From UBA11740 sp033856915 (lineage in GTDB: Bacteria; Acidobacteriota; Blastocatellia; Pyrinomonadales; Pyrinomonadaceae), in NCBI GenBank assembly GCA_033856915.1, contig JAWVEB010000052.1, positions 28,140 through 92,139 on the forward strand: a stretch of 64,000 nucleotides of DNA, in the 5' to 3' direction. Below are positions 1 through 8,793 of the stretch, piece by piece. The notes beneath the pieces were generated by a model that saw nothing but the letters and a program-made list of their open reading frames with translations, did not search any database and was not told the DNA's origin. The translations under genes were made by a program, and so were the position numbers. Every line of letters begins with the position of its first letter. The stretch's first letter is position 1.

Positions 1-1
1 C

Positions 2-691
2 ATGAGCCTGGGAGCTTTGACGGCTTCGATCGCGCATGAGGTCAATCAGCCATTGTCGGGCATCATCACGAACGCCAGCACGTGTATGCGAATGTTGGAT
101 GCTGAGCCGCCCAACGTGGACGGCGCGCGCGAAACCACCAAGCGCACAATTCGTGACGGTCGCCGCGCTGCGGATGTGATCACACGACTCCGGGCGCTAT
201 TCACTAAAAAGGATGCCGCGGCGGAGTTGGTCGATCTGAATGAGGCGACCCGCGAAGTAATTGCGCTTTCGCGCTCCGAGTTGGAGCGCAATCGCGTGAT
301 TACGCGTACCAAACTTGCCGACGAACTCCCTCTGGTAATGGGCGATCGCGTACAGCTGCAACAAGTGATTATGAATCTGCTGCGCAACGGCTCTGATGCC
401 ATGAGCGCTGTCGATGATCGCCCGCGCGAACTGCTGTTCAAAACGGAGCCAGAGGAACGCGACAGGGTGCGACTGAGTGTTCAGGATGCTGGAATAGGTT
501 TCGAGCCGCAATCGCTCGATCGGTTATTCCAGACGTTCTACACAACCAAAGACGATGGGATGGGGATTGGACTGTCTGTAAGTCGCTCGATCATTGAGAA
601 TCATAGCGGCCGTATATGGGCGACACCAAACGAAAGTGCAGGTGCAACGTTCTCGTTTTCGATTCCGTGCGTTGTCGACGGGCCACACTAA
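2..691 (+). CDS. Sensor histidine kinase, C-terminal part (gene starts before the window)
   Basis: The visible 229 residues are the kinase core of a two-component sensor. The H-box is IAHEVNQPL with the phospho-accepting His at residue 12. The N-box lies around N125-N129 (MNLLRNG), the G1 box is DAGIGF (162-167) and the G2 box is GMGIGLS (186-192). The dimerisation/H-box style is that of PAS-containing FixL/DctB-like kinases, whose sensory N-terminus would lie upstream of base 1, so the Met at base 2 is probably internal. The gene converges with the aldehyde oxidoreductase operon, with one base between the two stop codons. Two response regulators lie 8 kb away (9046-10109). Pairing with them is possible but unproven. 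Confidence 0.9.
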   Translation: MSLGALTASIAHEVNQPLSGIITNASTCMRMLDAEPPNVDGARETTKRTIRDGRRAADVITRLRALFTKKDAAAELVDLNEATREVIALSRSELERNRVITRTKLADELPLVMGDRVQLQQVIMNLLRNGSDAMSAVDDRPRELLFKTEPEERDRVRLSVQDAGIGFEPQSLDRLFQTFYTTKDDGMGIGLSVSRSIIENHSGRIWATPNESAGATFSFSIPCVVDGPH

Positions 692-692
692 C

Positions 693-2951
693 TCACCCCA
701 ATAAATTCTCGATCTTCACTGGAAGTTCTCGCACGCGAACTCCAGTTGCATGATGGACCGCCGCCGTAATCGCAGCAGCAATGCCGGCCAGCCCGATCTC
801 ACCAATTCCGCGTGCGCCGAGTTCGTTAATCTCCTTGTCGGGATGATCCAGGAACGTGACGTCGATGGGCGGCGCGTCGGCATTCACTGTCACCATGTAG
901 TCGGCCAGGTTGCTGTTGATGGGGGCCCCGTTCTGCGGATCGTAAGTGGTTTCTTCGAACAGGGCCATGCCGATGCCCATCACCACCGCGCCCTGGATCT
1001 GGTTTCGGCCTGCGAGTGGGTTCAAAATCCGGCCGGCATCCATCACCGACACGACCCGGCTCACGCGTAAGCGCGCGATTTCAGGTTGCCACGTTACCTC
1101 GACGAAGTGGCAGCCGAACGAATGCTTGGAGAACTTCGCGCCCGGAACAAAAAAAGTCTGTTCGCCTTTGCCGCTGCCAGTCACCAACCGGGCGTTGGCG
1201 CGGCGAAGTAAGTCACCAAACGGGAGACCTTTCTCAGGACCTTCAGCCTTGACGAATACGCGGCCATCGGCAAGCGCGAGATCATCGGGCTTGTGTCCAA
1301 TGAATGGCGAGCGCGGGTTGGTGGCGGCAATAATTAGCAGCGATGCGATCGCCTCATTCGCTCCTCCGAACACTGCTGGGATCAAGGACTCGGTGGCCAT
1401 CGAGGCGCCGGAGATTGGACCATCCGGCAATGAGCTATCGCCCAACACAACCTCGACCTTGTTCAGTGGAACACCTGTTTTCTCAGCCGCAAGCTGCGCC
1501 ATGATCGTATACGTACCGGTGCCGATGTCCTGTGCCGCCGAGGCCACGCGGACGGTACCGTCGTCACGCAGTTGCACGTTCGCTTCAGCGGCAAACCGAT
1601 CCGCCGGCCACGCGGCCCCGGCCATTCCCCAGCCCAACGTAAGACCATCGCGTTTCATTGAACCCACCGCCGAGTTGCGCTTGGCCCAACCGAATTTCTC
1701 CGCGCCTACATTCAGGCATTCGAGGTAATGGCGAGAGGAGAAAGGGAGGCCATTCGATTCGTCGAGCTTCGGCTCATTCAGAATTCGGAAGCGAACCGGA
1801 TCGATCTTCAACTGGTCCGCCATCTCGTTCATAGCCGATTCCGTCGCATACAAGCCAGGGACGGCGCCCGGACCGCGCATATCCGCTGTCGCTCCTATGT
1901 TCCTCCTTGCACGCCCGAAGCTCACGCGCAGATTCGGCGTGCTGTAGTGAAAGGGCGTGGCGTCGCCACAGTCTTCGTGATAATCATCGAGCACTGACAT
2001 GTGATAAACGTAGTCCTGCATGAGCGAGATCAACTTGCCGTCGCGAGTGGCACCCAGACGCAGGCGCTGCTGGGTACGCGCACGATGCCCGACTGACTGA
2101 AACATCATTTTGCGGCTGACAACCAGTTTCACCGGCTTGCCCAGTTGCCGGGCTGCAGCGACGGCCAGCGGAACGTGCGTCCACGGATAAAGTTTTCCGC
2201 CGAATCCCGATCCCAGAAACTTCGAAATTACCCGAACACTCTCCTTCGGCAAGCCAAACATTTGCGCTAACACGCTGCGCGCATTGACCACACCTTGCGT
2301 TGAGTCATACACCGTCAGCATGTCTCCATCCCAGAGCGCAGTTGTGGCGTGCAATTCGAGCGGGTTGTGAGTCTCCGCAGGCGTAACATAAGTTTCGTCG
2401 AGCTTAATCGGCGCGCTGGCGAACGCTCCTTCGGGGTCTCCGCGTTTGCTTTGCTCCCTCGGCACCGGACCGTAAGTGGTGAGCACCACATCTCGATCGG
2501 GACCGGCTTCAAGCCTGGCTTCTACGTTCGGCTTTTCTTTGGTGTAGGTCGCGCGCACTGCATCAGCTGCAGCTTTGGCCGCTTCGAATGTCTCGGCCAC
2601 CGCCAGCGCGATGTACTGTCCGTAGTAACGGATCACGTCGTCTTCGAATGGTGGACGACGCTCTTCGCAAACGCGATCGAAGCCCGGTGCTTGCGTTGAG
2701 CGAAAGATCTTTCCAATATTCGCGCCATGAAACACGGCGCGCACGCCGGACATCTTCTCAGCCGCAGCAGTATCCAGCTTGAGCAATTTCCCATTTGCGA
2801 TCGTCGCCTCAACCGGAACGGCGTAGAGCATCCCAGGAAAATGGAAATCGGAGGTGTACTGCGCCAAACCAGTGACTTTGCGCGGCCCATCGACACGAGG
2901 TGTGTCTCGGCCGATCGGAGAAGTCGGGGGCAATTGCTGTGTTGTCGCCAT
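693..2951 (-). CDS. paoC: Aldehyde oxidoreductase, molybdenum-cofactor subunit (PaoC/YagR type)
   Basis: This is the large catalytic subunit of a xanthine-dehydrogenase-family enzyme, 752 residues from the chosen start. It begins with the usual domain entry (GRDTPRVDGPRKVTG) and ends with the conserved C-terminal segment ELGARGIGEIGLAG, which carries the base Glu of this family. The start at 2951 is preferred over the longer frame from 3008 because GGAGG lies 8 bases upstream of it. It is the third gene of a 2Fe-2S / FAD / Mo trio in the same order as E. coli paoABC, 17 bases after the FAD subunit. Such enzymes oxidise aldehydes to acids, often in the periplasm. The substrate here is unknown. 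No XdhC/PaoD-like maturation factor is seen nearby. Confidence 0.9.
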   Translation of the reverse strand: MATTQQLPPTSPIGRDTPRVDGPRKVTGLAQYTSDFHFPGMLYAVPVEATIANGKLLKLDTAAAEKMSGVRAVFHGANIGKIFRSTQAPGFDRVCEERRPPFEDDVIRYYGQYIALAVAETFEAAKAAADAVRATYTKEKPNVEARLEAGPDRDVVLTTYGPVPREQSKRGDPEGAFASAPIKLDETYVTPAETHNPLELHATTALWDGDMLTVYDSTQGVVNARSVLAQMFGLPKESVRVISKFLGSGFGGKLYPWTHVPLAVAAARQLGKPVKLVVSRKMMFQSVGHRARTQQRLRLGATRDGKLISLMQDYVYHMSVLDDYHEDCGDATPFHYSTPNLRVSFGRARRNIGATADMRGPGAVPGLYATESAMNEMADQLKIDPVRFRILNEPKLDESNGLPFSSRHYLECLNVGAEKFGWAKRNSAVGSMKRDGLTLGWGMAGAAWPADRFAAEANVQLRDDGTVRVASAAQDIGTGTYTIMAQLAAEKTGVPLNKVEVVLGDSSLPDGPISGASMATESLIPAVFGGANEAIASLLIIAATNPRSPFIGHKPDDLALADGRVFVKAEGPEKGLPFGDLLRRANARLVTGSGKGEQTFFVPGAKFSKHSFGCHFVEVTWQPEIARLRVSRVVSVMDAGRILNPLAGRNQIQGAVVMGIGMALFEETTYDPQNGAPINSNLADYMVTVNADAPPIDVTFLDHPDKEINELGARGIGEIGLAGIAAAITAAVHHATGVRVRELPVKIENLLG

Positions 2952-2968
2952 GGTTTGATCCTCCGCCG

Positions 2969-3970
2969 TCAGGTGATTACTACCGTTCGTAACGCATGCG
3001 TGAGACAACGCTTGGCCAATTCGATCTTGAAGCGATTCTCACTCTGCGGCTTAGCGCCGCGTAGCGCCGCTTCGGCCGCTTGATGAAAGGTCGCTTCGTT
3101 TGCTGTTTGGCCGGTTAGTGCACGTTCAGCCTCTGGTGATCGCCACGGTTTCGTGCCTACACCGCCGAGGGCGACGCGGGCACGGGTGATTTTGCCGTCG
3201 GTGATCGTGAGCACTATTGCAGCCGACGCCAACGCGAACTCGTACGACGCGCGATCGCGCAGCTTCAAGTACAGCTGCTTGCTTCCGACGATTGGTGGCG
3301 GGAGCGTTACATCTGTGATTAGGTCGCCCGGCTCCAAAACGGTTTCGCGGTGCGGCGTGTTGCCCGGAAGAAGATGAAAATCGCCGAACGGAATGGCGCG
3401 CGATCCTTTTGGCCCCTGCACGTGTATCGTCGCCTCAAGCGCCGCCATCGCCACGCACATATCCGAGGGATTCGTCGCGATGCAATGTTCGCTTGTACCC
3501 AGGATTGCAAGCGTGCGATTGTGGCCAGTGATCGCCGGACAGCCGCTGCCGGGTTCACGCTTGTTGCAGGACATGGCCGTATCACGGAAGTAAACACAGC
3601 GTGTACGCTGCAGCAGATTGCCGCCAACCGTGGCCATATTGCGGATCTGTGCCGAGGCGCCGTTCAAAATCGCTTGCGACAAGACGAGATAGTCTTTCTG
3701 CACCTTCGGGTGATGCGCGAGATCGGAATTCCGAACCGTCGCCCCGATCTTCAGACCGCCATCAGGCGTGGCCTCGATCTTGTCCAGCGGGAGACGATTG
3801 ATGTCGAGCACACGGTCGGGCGCCTCCACGTTCAGCTTCATGAGATCGATCAGCGTCGTGCCTCCACCCATGAACCGCACGTCCGCGCCCTGCTGGGCCG
3901 TTTTCGATTGCGCGGCGACCGCAATGGCCGATCCGGGATCTGTTGGTCTGATGAACTCAAAGGTGTGCAT
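2969..3970 (-). CDS. paoB: Aldehyde oxidoreductase, FAD-binding subunit with extra [4Fe-4S] motif (PaoB type)
   Basis: This 333-residue subunit belongs to the CO-dehydrogenase flavoprotein / FAD-binding 5 family and relays electrons from the Mo site to FAD. It begins MHTFEFIRPT, and AAGGAGG stands 6 bases upstream of the ATG. The FAD-binding segments are GGGTTLIDLMK and the TVGGNLLQRTRC region. A cysteine-rich insertion follows (TRCVYFRDTAMSC, then GSGC, SEHC and SDMC). That pattern is the hallmark of E. coli PaoB, where it binds a [4Fe-4S] cluster, and ordinary xanthine dehydrogenase FAD subunits lack it. It sits between the 2Fe-2S and Mo subunits with very short gaps, so all three are surely co-transcribed. 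Confidence 0.9.
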   Translation of the reverse strand: MHTFEFIRPTDPGSAIAVAAQSKTAQQGADVRFMGGGTTLIDLMKLNVEAPDRVLDINRLPLDKIEATPDGGLKIGATVRNSDLAHHPKVQKDYLVLSQAILNGASAQIRNMATVGGNLLQRTRCVYFRDTAMSCNKREPGSGCPAITGHNRTLAILGTSEHCIATNPSDMCVAMAALEATIHVQGPKGSRAIPFGDFHLLPGNTPHRETVLEPGDLITDVTLPPPIVGSKQLYLKLRDRASYEFALASAAIVLTITDGKITRARVALGGVGTKPWRSPEAERALTGQTANEATFHQAAEAALRGAKPQSENRFKIELAKRCLTHALRTVVIT

Positions 3971-3986
3971 CGAAAATCCTCCTTCG

Positions 3987-4622
3987 CTAGGCGTTTTTGC
4001 GAACTTGTTGGATCGCTTCGACGATATTGGAGTAAGCACCGCAGCGGCAAATGTTGCCGCTCATCAGTTCCTTCACCGACGCGTCATCGGGACCGCACGG
4101 TTCCTTGAGCAGAGCGACGGCCGACATGATCTGACCTGACGTGCAATAGCCGCACTGATAAGCGTCGCAGGCAAGGAATGACGCCTGCATCGGATGCATT
4201 GCGTCGGGCGTACCCAGGCCTTCCACAGTAGTTATCTCTTCTCCATCGTGCATCAGCGCCAGGTTGAGGCAGGAAAGCACCCGCTTGCTGTTCACATGCA
4301 CAGTACACGCGCCGCATTGCCCGTGATCGCAGCCTTTTTTGGTTCCGGTGAGTGCAACAGTTTCGCGGATGCAATCCAGCAGCGTTGTGCGTGGATCAAT
4401 TCGAAGTGAGTGCTCCTTACCATTGATGCGGAGGGTGATGGGGACGGCGCCCTCGACGTTTGGCTGCTCGGTGAGAGCCGAGGTGCTCTCTTCGGTAGCG
4501 CCTTTCGCGATTGCCGGTACATACCCCGCGACAAGGCTCGCTGCCACGCCGCTTCCGGATGTCAAAAGGAACTTGCGCCTTGTCGGATTTCGCGGACGCG
4601 ATTTCGGATCATCGTCTGACAT
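3987..4622 (-). CDS. paoA: Aldehyde oxidoreductase, Tat-exported [2Fe-2S] subunit (PaoA type)
   Basis: This 211-residue small subunit opens with a twin-arginine signal (RRKF at 15-18 followed by a hydrophobic stretch), so the assembled trimer is probably exported folded through Tat. The plant-type ferredoxin cluster ligands are C98, C103, C106 and C118. The second [2Fe-2S] site is in the helical domain at C157, C160, C192 and C194 (CGYC ... CRC). Length, Tat signal and gene order match E. coli PaoA/YagT. It directly follows a frameshifted Rieske ferredoxin gene on the same strand. Confidence 0.9.
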   Translation of the reverse strand: MSDDDPKSRPRNPTRRKFLLTSGSGVAASLVAGYVPAIAKGATEESTSALTEQPNVEGAVPITLRINGKEHSLRIDPRTTLLDCIRETVALTGTKKGCDHGQCGACTVHVNSKRVLSCLNLALMHDGEEITTVEGLGTPDAMHPMQASFLACDAYQCGYCTSGQIMSAVALLKEPCGPDDASVKELMSGNICRCGAYSNIVEAIQQVRKNA

Positions 4623-4675
4623 AAGTTCTCCATTCGAGCCAAAGCCTTATGAGATTCCACGCGTTCAACCTTATC

Positions 4676-4974
4676 TCACGATTCAACCAGGAGGTCGTCG
4701 CCGTCGATCTGCACAGAACGGACACGTACGGGCCGCTGTGCCGGTCCCCGAATTACGGCCCCGGAAGTCACATCGAACTGACTGCCATGACAAGGGCACG
4801 TCACGGTCGTGCCCTCAAGCTTACCCTCTCCGAGCGAGCACCCCATGTGCGTGCAGACGTCATCGAAGCCATATAGACTTCCTCCAGCGGCGCAATACTA
4901 ACCTTGGTTCCGTCGATATCTAAGACGCGCATTTCGCCTTCGCTGAGTTTGTGTCCCGCATTCACTCTTCCCAT
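4676..4974 (-). pseudogene. Rieske-type [2Fe-2S] ferredoxin, frameshifted
   Basis: Reading from the ATG at 4974 gives a normal start (MGRVNAGHKLSEGEMRVLDI, then GTKVSIAPLEEVY). The frame then breaks near 4871-4875. In the next frame the rest of a Rieske ferredoxin follows: DDVCTHMGCSLGEG, then TCPCHGSQFD, ending at the TGA at 4676. Both ligand motifs (CTHxGC and CPCHGS) are intact. The break sits on a TATAT run and removing one AT pair restores a continuous 98-residue protein. It lies in the oxidoreductase operon, where a small ferredoxin could serve as electron carrier. Whether this is a true mutation or a sequence error cannot be told from the window. Confidence 0.85.
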
Positions 4975-5000
4975 CGCCACTACCTCCTTCTATCTGGCCC

Positions 5001-5198
5001 TCACCTCGTGGAATTCTCGTTCCGCGGATCGTCTTTCGCGTTCACGTATTCAAGGCCCAGCGGTCCAATCGCCGTCACCTGTGTGATGTATTCGCCGGAC
5101 TTTAAGGGCTTTGGCCGTTCGCCAACCATAGCCTTTCCCGGAGCGGTAAAAATATTCACACTAAGCGTGGTCTCTCTCAGTCCATTTGTGCCATCCAC
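5001..5198 (-). pseudogene. Cupin C-terminal remnant (partial duplicate of the cupin at 5813-6217)
   Basis: The last 31 residues (KSGEYITQVTAIGPLGLEYV and on to KDDPRNENS) closely repeat the end of the cupin encoded at 5813-6217 (KSGEYISQVSATGPLGFEYV). The metal-binding half of the cupin fold is missing, and the first 34 codons do not resemble it. A GTG at 5198 follows AAGGAG, so a 65-residue peptide could still be made. A local duplication followed by decay is the simplest explanation. Confidence 0.65.
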
Positions 5199-5298
5199 CT
5201 GATACTCCTTTCGATATCAGAACGAGTGACTTTTCAAGGCAAACGTTGGCAGAAGAGCAACGACGAGGCGAAGAGCGGCATGCTGTCCGCGCCAAGCG

Positions 5299-5745
5299 TT
5301 AACCATATTTGAGGTCGGTGCTCTGTCCGACCTCGATAATGTATCCGTCAGGGTCGCGGATGTAGCAACGAATCTCGCCGTACTTGGGAATCGGCGGTGT
5401 GAGGAACTCGGCTCCCCGGCTTTTCCACAATTCGTAGCACGCCTGAATATCCGCAACGCGGAAATTCATAAAGCTGTTGATGTGATTCGGGTCAGGCACG
5501 CTGAGCGTTACCGTGGGCTTGTCCGGGGTCGGCCCGCCCCCAACGTTCAGAATCATCCAGATATTCGCAAGCTGAAGGTAGGGGGGTGCGTTGCCGTCAC
5601 CCATGGTCAGAATGCGAGCACCGAAGACCTTTTCGTAGTAGCGAGCCGATCGCTCGACATCGGCGACGGTGAGAAAATGCGCGACGGTGATCCCCCCTCG
5701 CGGGGGCATCTCATAACTCTTCTGGTCGATTTGTACGTTGCTCAT
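5299..5745 (-). CDS. VOC-family (glyoxalase/dioxygenase-fold) protein
   Basis: This single-domain protein of about 148 residues has the vicinal oxygen chelate fold. It has the early His in ITVAHFLTVADVERSARYYE, a FGARI turn, and the C-terminal RCYIRDPDGYIIEVGQ with the metal-ligand Glu. The ATG at 5745 is chosen because GGAG precedes it at good distance; an upstream TTG at 5757 is in frame. VOC proteins range from lyases to dioxygenases, and the exact reaction cannot be read from the sequence. It lies between cupin genes in an apparent catabolic operon. Confidence 0.85.
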   Translation of the reverse strand: MSNVQIDQKSYEMPPRGGITVAHFLTVADVERSARYYEKVFGARILTMGDGNAPPYLQLANIWMILNVGGGPTPDKPTVTLSVPDPNHINSFMNFRVADIQACYELWKSRGAEFLTPPIPKYGEIRCYIRDPDGYIIEVGQSTDLKYG

Positions 5746-5812
5746 TGGTGACTCCAATCCGATAAATCTTTTGTTGATTGTTCATCCTGCGCCTTCAACT
5801 ATTCAACCCCCG

Positions 5813-6217
5813 CTATGAGTTATTGTTTCGCGGATCGTCTTTCGAGTTCACATATTCAAAGCCCAGAGGTCCAGTCGCGCTGACCTGAGAGATGTACTCG
5901 CCAGACTTAGCCCAGTGGAAATGTGATGTATTGCCCGGCAGAAAGATCACCGCACCGGGCGGGTACGCTTCCAGTTTGGCGGCGTCGAATTCCTCGCCCT
6001 GGCCGACGTAGAAGACGCCGGAAATTACCGTGTATATGCGATTCTCAGAATGCCGATGCGGCATCAGCTTTACGCCACCCGGAACCTTTACCCTGATCAT
6101 ATAAGGACCGGGTTCAGACGGCTGACCTGCGATGACCGCAAGACGTACTGAAGATGGAAACGCCGCGAAAGGCTTCCATTCAACATCCTCGGGCAGAATT
6201 GTTTTCAGTTGGCTCAA
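5813..6217 (-). CDS. Small cupin-domain protein
   Basis: This 134-residue single cupin shows motif 1 (PHRHSENRIYTVISGVFYVG) and motif 2 (PPGAVIFLPGNTSHFHWAKS), which together supply the His/Glu metal ligands. It has no signal peptide. Small cupins of this type are often dioxygenase- or ligand-binding-like, and no substrate can be assigned. The gene lies 33 bases downstream of the epoxide hydrolase gene on the same strand. Part of it is duplicated at 5001-5198. Confidence 0.85.
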   Translation of the reverse strand: MSQLKTILPEDVEWKPFAAFPSSVRLAVIAGQPSEPGPYMIRVKVPGGVKLMPHRHSENRIYTVISGVFYVGQGEEFDAAKLEAYPPGAVIFLPGNTSHFHWAKSGEYISQVSATGPLGFEYVNSKDDPRNNNS

Positions 6218-6250
6218 AGACTGTACCTTTCCACGAACGGATCAGTTGTT

Positions 6251-7672
6251 TCAGCGCAGTGATTTGAAACTCGCGCGCATTTCACCGACGAACAGGTCCG
6301 GTTGTTCCCAAGCCGCGAAATGCGTGCCTTTGGGGAATCTGCCGTAGTGGATGAGTTTTGGATACGCCTTCTCAGCCCAACTCTTCGGTGCCTGGTAGAT
6401 CTCCTCTGCGAAAGCGCTCACGGCGACCGGAATCTTGAGGCCCCGCACATCGAAGAAACCGCCTGGCGGCAAATTATGCGCGGTGTCCCAGTAGAGGCGC
6501 GCCGAAGAGATCGCGGTATTCGTCAACCAGTAGAGCGTGATGTTGTCGAGCACATCGTCGCGGCTCAGCCCTTCAGCCTTGCCGTCGAAAACGCGTGCGA
6601 TCATCTGGTAGCTGCGAATGTCGTGATCGAGGATCCAGCTCGCCAGACCAACCGGCGAATCGACAATTCCGTAGAGGGTTTGCGGACGGGCGTTCATCTC
6701 GAGGGCGTAGCCCAGCCCATTCTTATAGAAGTCATCGAGCCCATCCCAAGCGAACTTTTCCTCCGGCGAAAGGCCGGCGGGCGGCGGGCCTCCGGCAGAG
6801 AGCGCTTTCGAAACATCGGGCGGAACTGTCGCCGCCATGTTGGTGTGAATGCCGAGCAATCCAGGCGGTTGTTGCAAAGCCATCACCTCTGAAACCGCGT
6901 TGCCCCAGTCGCCACCCTGCGCCACGTATTTTGTGTAGCCGAGGCGTTGCATGAGCGTCGCCCATGCCTTCGCAATGCTAACGGGATTCCATCCCGGCTT
7001 CGTCGGCTTGCCTGAAAACCCGTAGCCCGGCAGAGACGGAATCACGAGATGAAAGGCGTCCGCTGTGGTTCCGCCATGCGCGGTCGGGTTGGTCAGCGGC
7101 TCGATGATCTTCATCTGCTCGATGATCGAGCCGGGCCAGCCATGCGTGACGATCATCGGCAGCGCATTTTCATGCTTCGAGCGCACGTGAATGAAATGAA
7201 TGTCGAGGCCATCGATCTCGGTGACGAAGTGCGGCACGGCCTTCAGTTTCGCCTCGCCCTTGCGCCAGTCATAGTCGGATCCCCAATAGCGTGCCAGGTT
7301 CTGCATCGTTGCAAGCTGCACACCCTGCGATGCGTCCGTGACCTGTTCTCGATCAGGCCACCTGGTCGCGTTGACCCGCCGCCGCAGATCGGCAAGTTCA
7401 GCATCTGGAAAGTTGAATTGAAACGGACGAATAGCAGTTTTGTCTGTCTGCTCGCCGGCTGGTTGTGTAGCACTGCTTTGAGTCATGGCATTATCCTTCC
7501 TCATATTCCCGGATTTCGAATCTGCAAATACCTCAGTGATCGCACTGGGGCTGAGCGCGAGTGCCAGACCAAACATCGAACTCTTGAGAAAGCGACGGCG
7601 GGATGCGTCACCTGGTTGTTTCAACGCGGCCGGCCTTTGACTCGTCGTTAAGTCATTGTTTTGTGGTTTCAT
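6251..7672 (-). CDS. Epoxide hydrolase, Tat-exported, alpha/beta fold
   Basis: This 473-residue protein starts at the ATG at 7672, which follows AGAGG. A Tat signal comes first (SRRRFLKSSMFGLALALSPS). The epoxide-hydrolase N-terminal domain (IRPFQFNFPDAELADLRRRV) is followed by the alpha/beta hydrolase core. The oxyanion-hole motif is HGWPGS and the nucleophile elbow is GGDWGN, whose Asp attacks the epoxide. A His near FPKGTHFAAWEQP is the probable base. The family opens epoxides to diols, and export suggests periplasmic action. It is followed by the cupin gene and preceded by two cytochrome P460 genes. Confidence 0.9.
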   Translation of the reverse strand: MKPQNNDLTTSQRPAALKQPGDASRRRFLKSSMFGLALALSPSAITEVFADSKSGNMRKDNAMTQSSATQPAGEQTDKTAIRPFQFNFPDAELADLRRRVNATRWPDREQVTDASQGVQLATMQNLARYWGSDYDWRKGEAKLKAVPHFVTEIDGLDIHFIHVRSKHENALPMIVTHGWPGSIIEQMKIIEPLTNPTAHGGTTADAFHLVIPSLPGYGFSGKPTKPGWNPVSIAKAWATLMQRLGYTKYVAQGGDWGNAVSEVMALQQPPGLLGIHTNMAATVPPDVSKALSAGGPPPAGLSPEEKFAWDGLDDFYKNGLGYALEMNARPQTLYGIVDSPVGLASWILDHDIRSYQMIARVFDGKAEGLSRDDVLDNITLYWLTNTAISSARLYWDTAHNLPPGGFFDVRGLKIPVAVSAFAEEIYQAPKSWAEKAYPKLIHYGRFPKGTHFAAWEQPDLFVGEMRASFKSLR

Positions 7673-7695
7673 CGCTTTACCTCTGAATACCGATC

Positions 7696-8223
7696 TCAAG
7701 GTGCGTAACGGGTAAACACCAGATCGCGCTCTTTGATTTTCTGGTGACATGGAAAGCAGGTTTTCATGAATGTGTCCTCTACCGTCTTCCCGTCGTGGTT
7801 GAAATGACCAAACCCCCAACCACCGGTCGCGGCGTACTTCTTTGAGTCCTTGACCATAAATTGAACGTTCGTCGGAGCCCCGGCAACGAAAGACTGGTCA
7901 CGGCCAAAGGCTTTGTTGTTTTCTGCTGACGGTACGAATTTGTAGTGCAACGCCGCGATGATGGCGCCGTCTGGGAATGGAAGCGTTCCTTCCCGATAGG
8001 CCTTGATCGCGACGTCGTTGCCCAAAATGGAGCCGAAACTGTTGAGGTTGCCTTCCTCGTGCGCTACGGAGATAAACCTCCATTCTCGGTATCCGTCGGG
8101 AATTTGGGTGACGAAGATCGGCGCGCCTTCTTGAGTAGCACTGTGGCGAGACGCTCGTGCCGTCAAGGCAACAACGCCGGCCAATGCACCAATTGCAATT
8201 ATCAATAGCGTGATCCGTTTCAC
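7696..8223 (-). CDS. Cytochrome P460-family protein (copy 1)
   Basis: This 175-residue secreted haem protein has an N-terminal hydrophobic signal (MKRITLLIIAIGALAGVVAL), the P460 core (IPDGYREWRFISVAH) and the c-haem site CFPCH near the C-terminus. The Lys-containing KKYAATGGWGF segment is where known P460s carry the Lys-haem cross-link. Classical P460 oxidises hydroxylamine, but the wider family has varied or unknown roles. Start is a GTG after AAGGAG. It is a close paralogue of the gene immediately upstream (8260-8793). Confidence 0.85.
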   Translation of the reverse strand: MKRITLLIIAIGALAGVVALTARASRHSATQEGAPIFVTQIPDGYREWRFISVAHEEGNLNSFGSILGNDVAIKAYREGTLPFPDGAIIAALHYKFVPSAENNKAFGRDQSFVAGAPTNVQFMVKDSKKYAATGGWGFGHFNHDGKTVEDTFMKTCFPCHQKIKERDLVFTRYAP

Positions 8224-8259
8224 AATGATTGCTCCTTCCGGGGTCGGACAGTCGTCGTA

Positions 8260-8793
8260 TCAGGGTGCGTAACGGGTGAAGACGAAGTCACGCGCCTTGA
8301 TGGCCTGGTGGCACGGGAAGCACTTCTTCATATCCGACTCAGAACCACGCTTGCCGTCCTTATCGAATTGCGCGTATCCCCAACCACCCGTCGCTGCGTA
8401 TTTCTTTGTGCCCTTTACCATGAACTGGAGGTACCAGGGTGGCTGTTCTCCCGGAACGAATGACTGCTCACGCCCAAAGATTTCGTTGTTCTCTGCAGAG
8501 GGCAGATAGCGCCACGCAATGCGGGCAATGATTGTGCCCTCAGGGAACGGAAGCGTTCCTTGCCGATAGGCCTTGATCGCGGGATCGTTACCCAGGATGG
8601 TTCGAATATCGTTGAGTTCGCCTGCTTCGTGCGCCACGGAGATGAACCTCCAGTCGCGATAGCCGTCCGGAATTTTGATTCCGAAGATTGCGGCGGCCCC
8701 TTGAGCACTGACATTGCGAGATGTGGTAATCGTTAACACGACAATCCCCGCCAGTGTTCCAACCCCAACCAGCAACAGAGTGATCCTTTTCAT
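8260..8793 (-). CDS. Cytochrome P460-family protein (copy 2)
   Basis: This 177-residue tandem paralogue of the 7696-8223 gene has the same layout: signal peptide, IPDGYRDWRFISVAHEAGEL, KKYAATGGWGY, and a CFPCH c-haem motif. It is the first gene of the minus-strand operon that runs to 693. Its upstream region is shared with the divergent response-regulator gene at 9046. The duplication has been kept with both haem motifs intact, suggesting both copies are functional. Confidence 0.85.
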   Translation of the reverse strand: MKRITLLLVGVGTLAGIVVLTITTSRNVSAQGAAAIFGIKIPDGYRDWRFISVAHEAGELNDIRTILGNDPAIKAYRQGTLPFPEGTIIARIAWRYLPSAENNEIFGREQSFVPGEQPPWYLQFMVKGTKKYAATGGWGYAQFDKDGKRGSESDMKKCFPCHQAIKARDFVFTRYAP

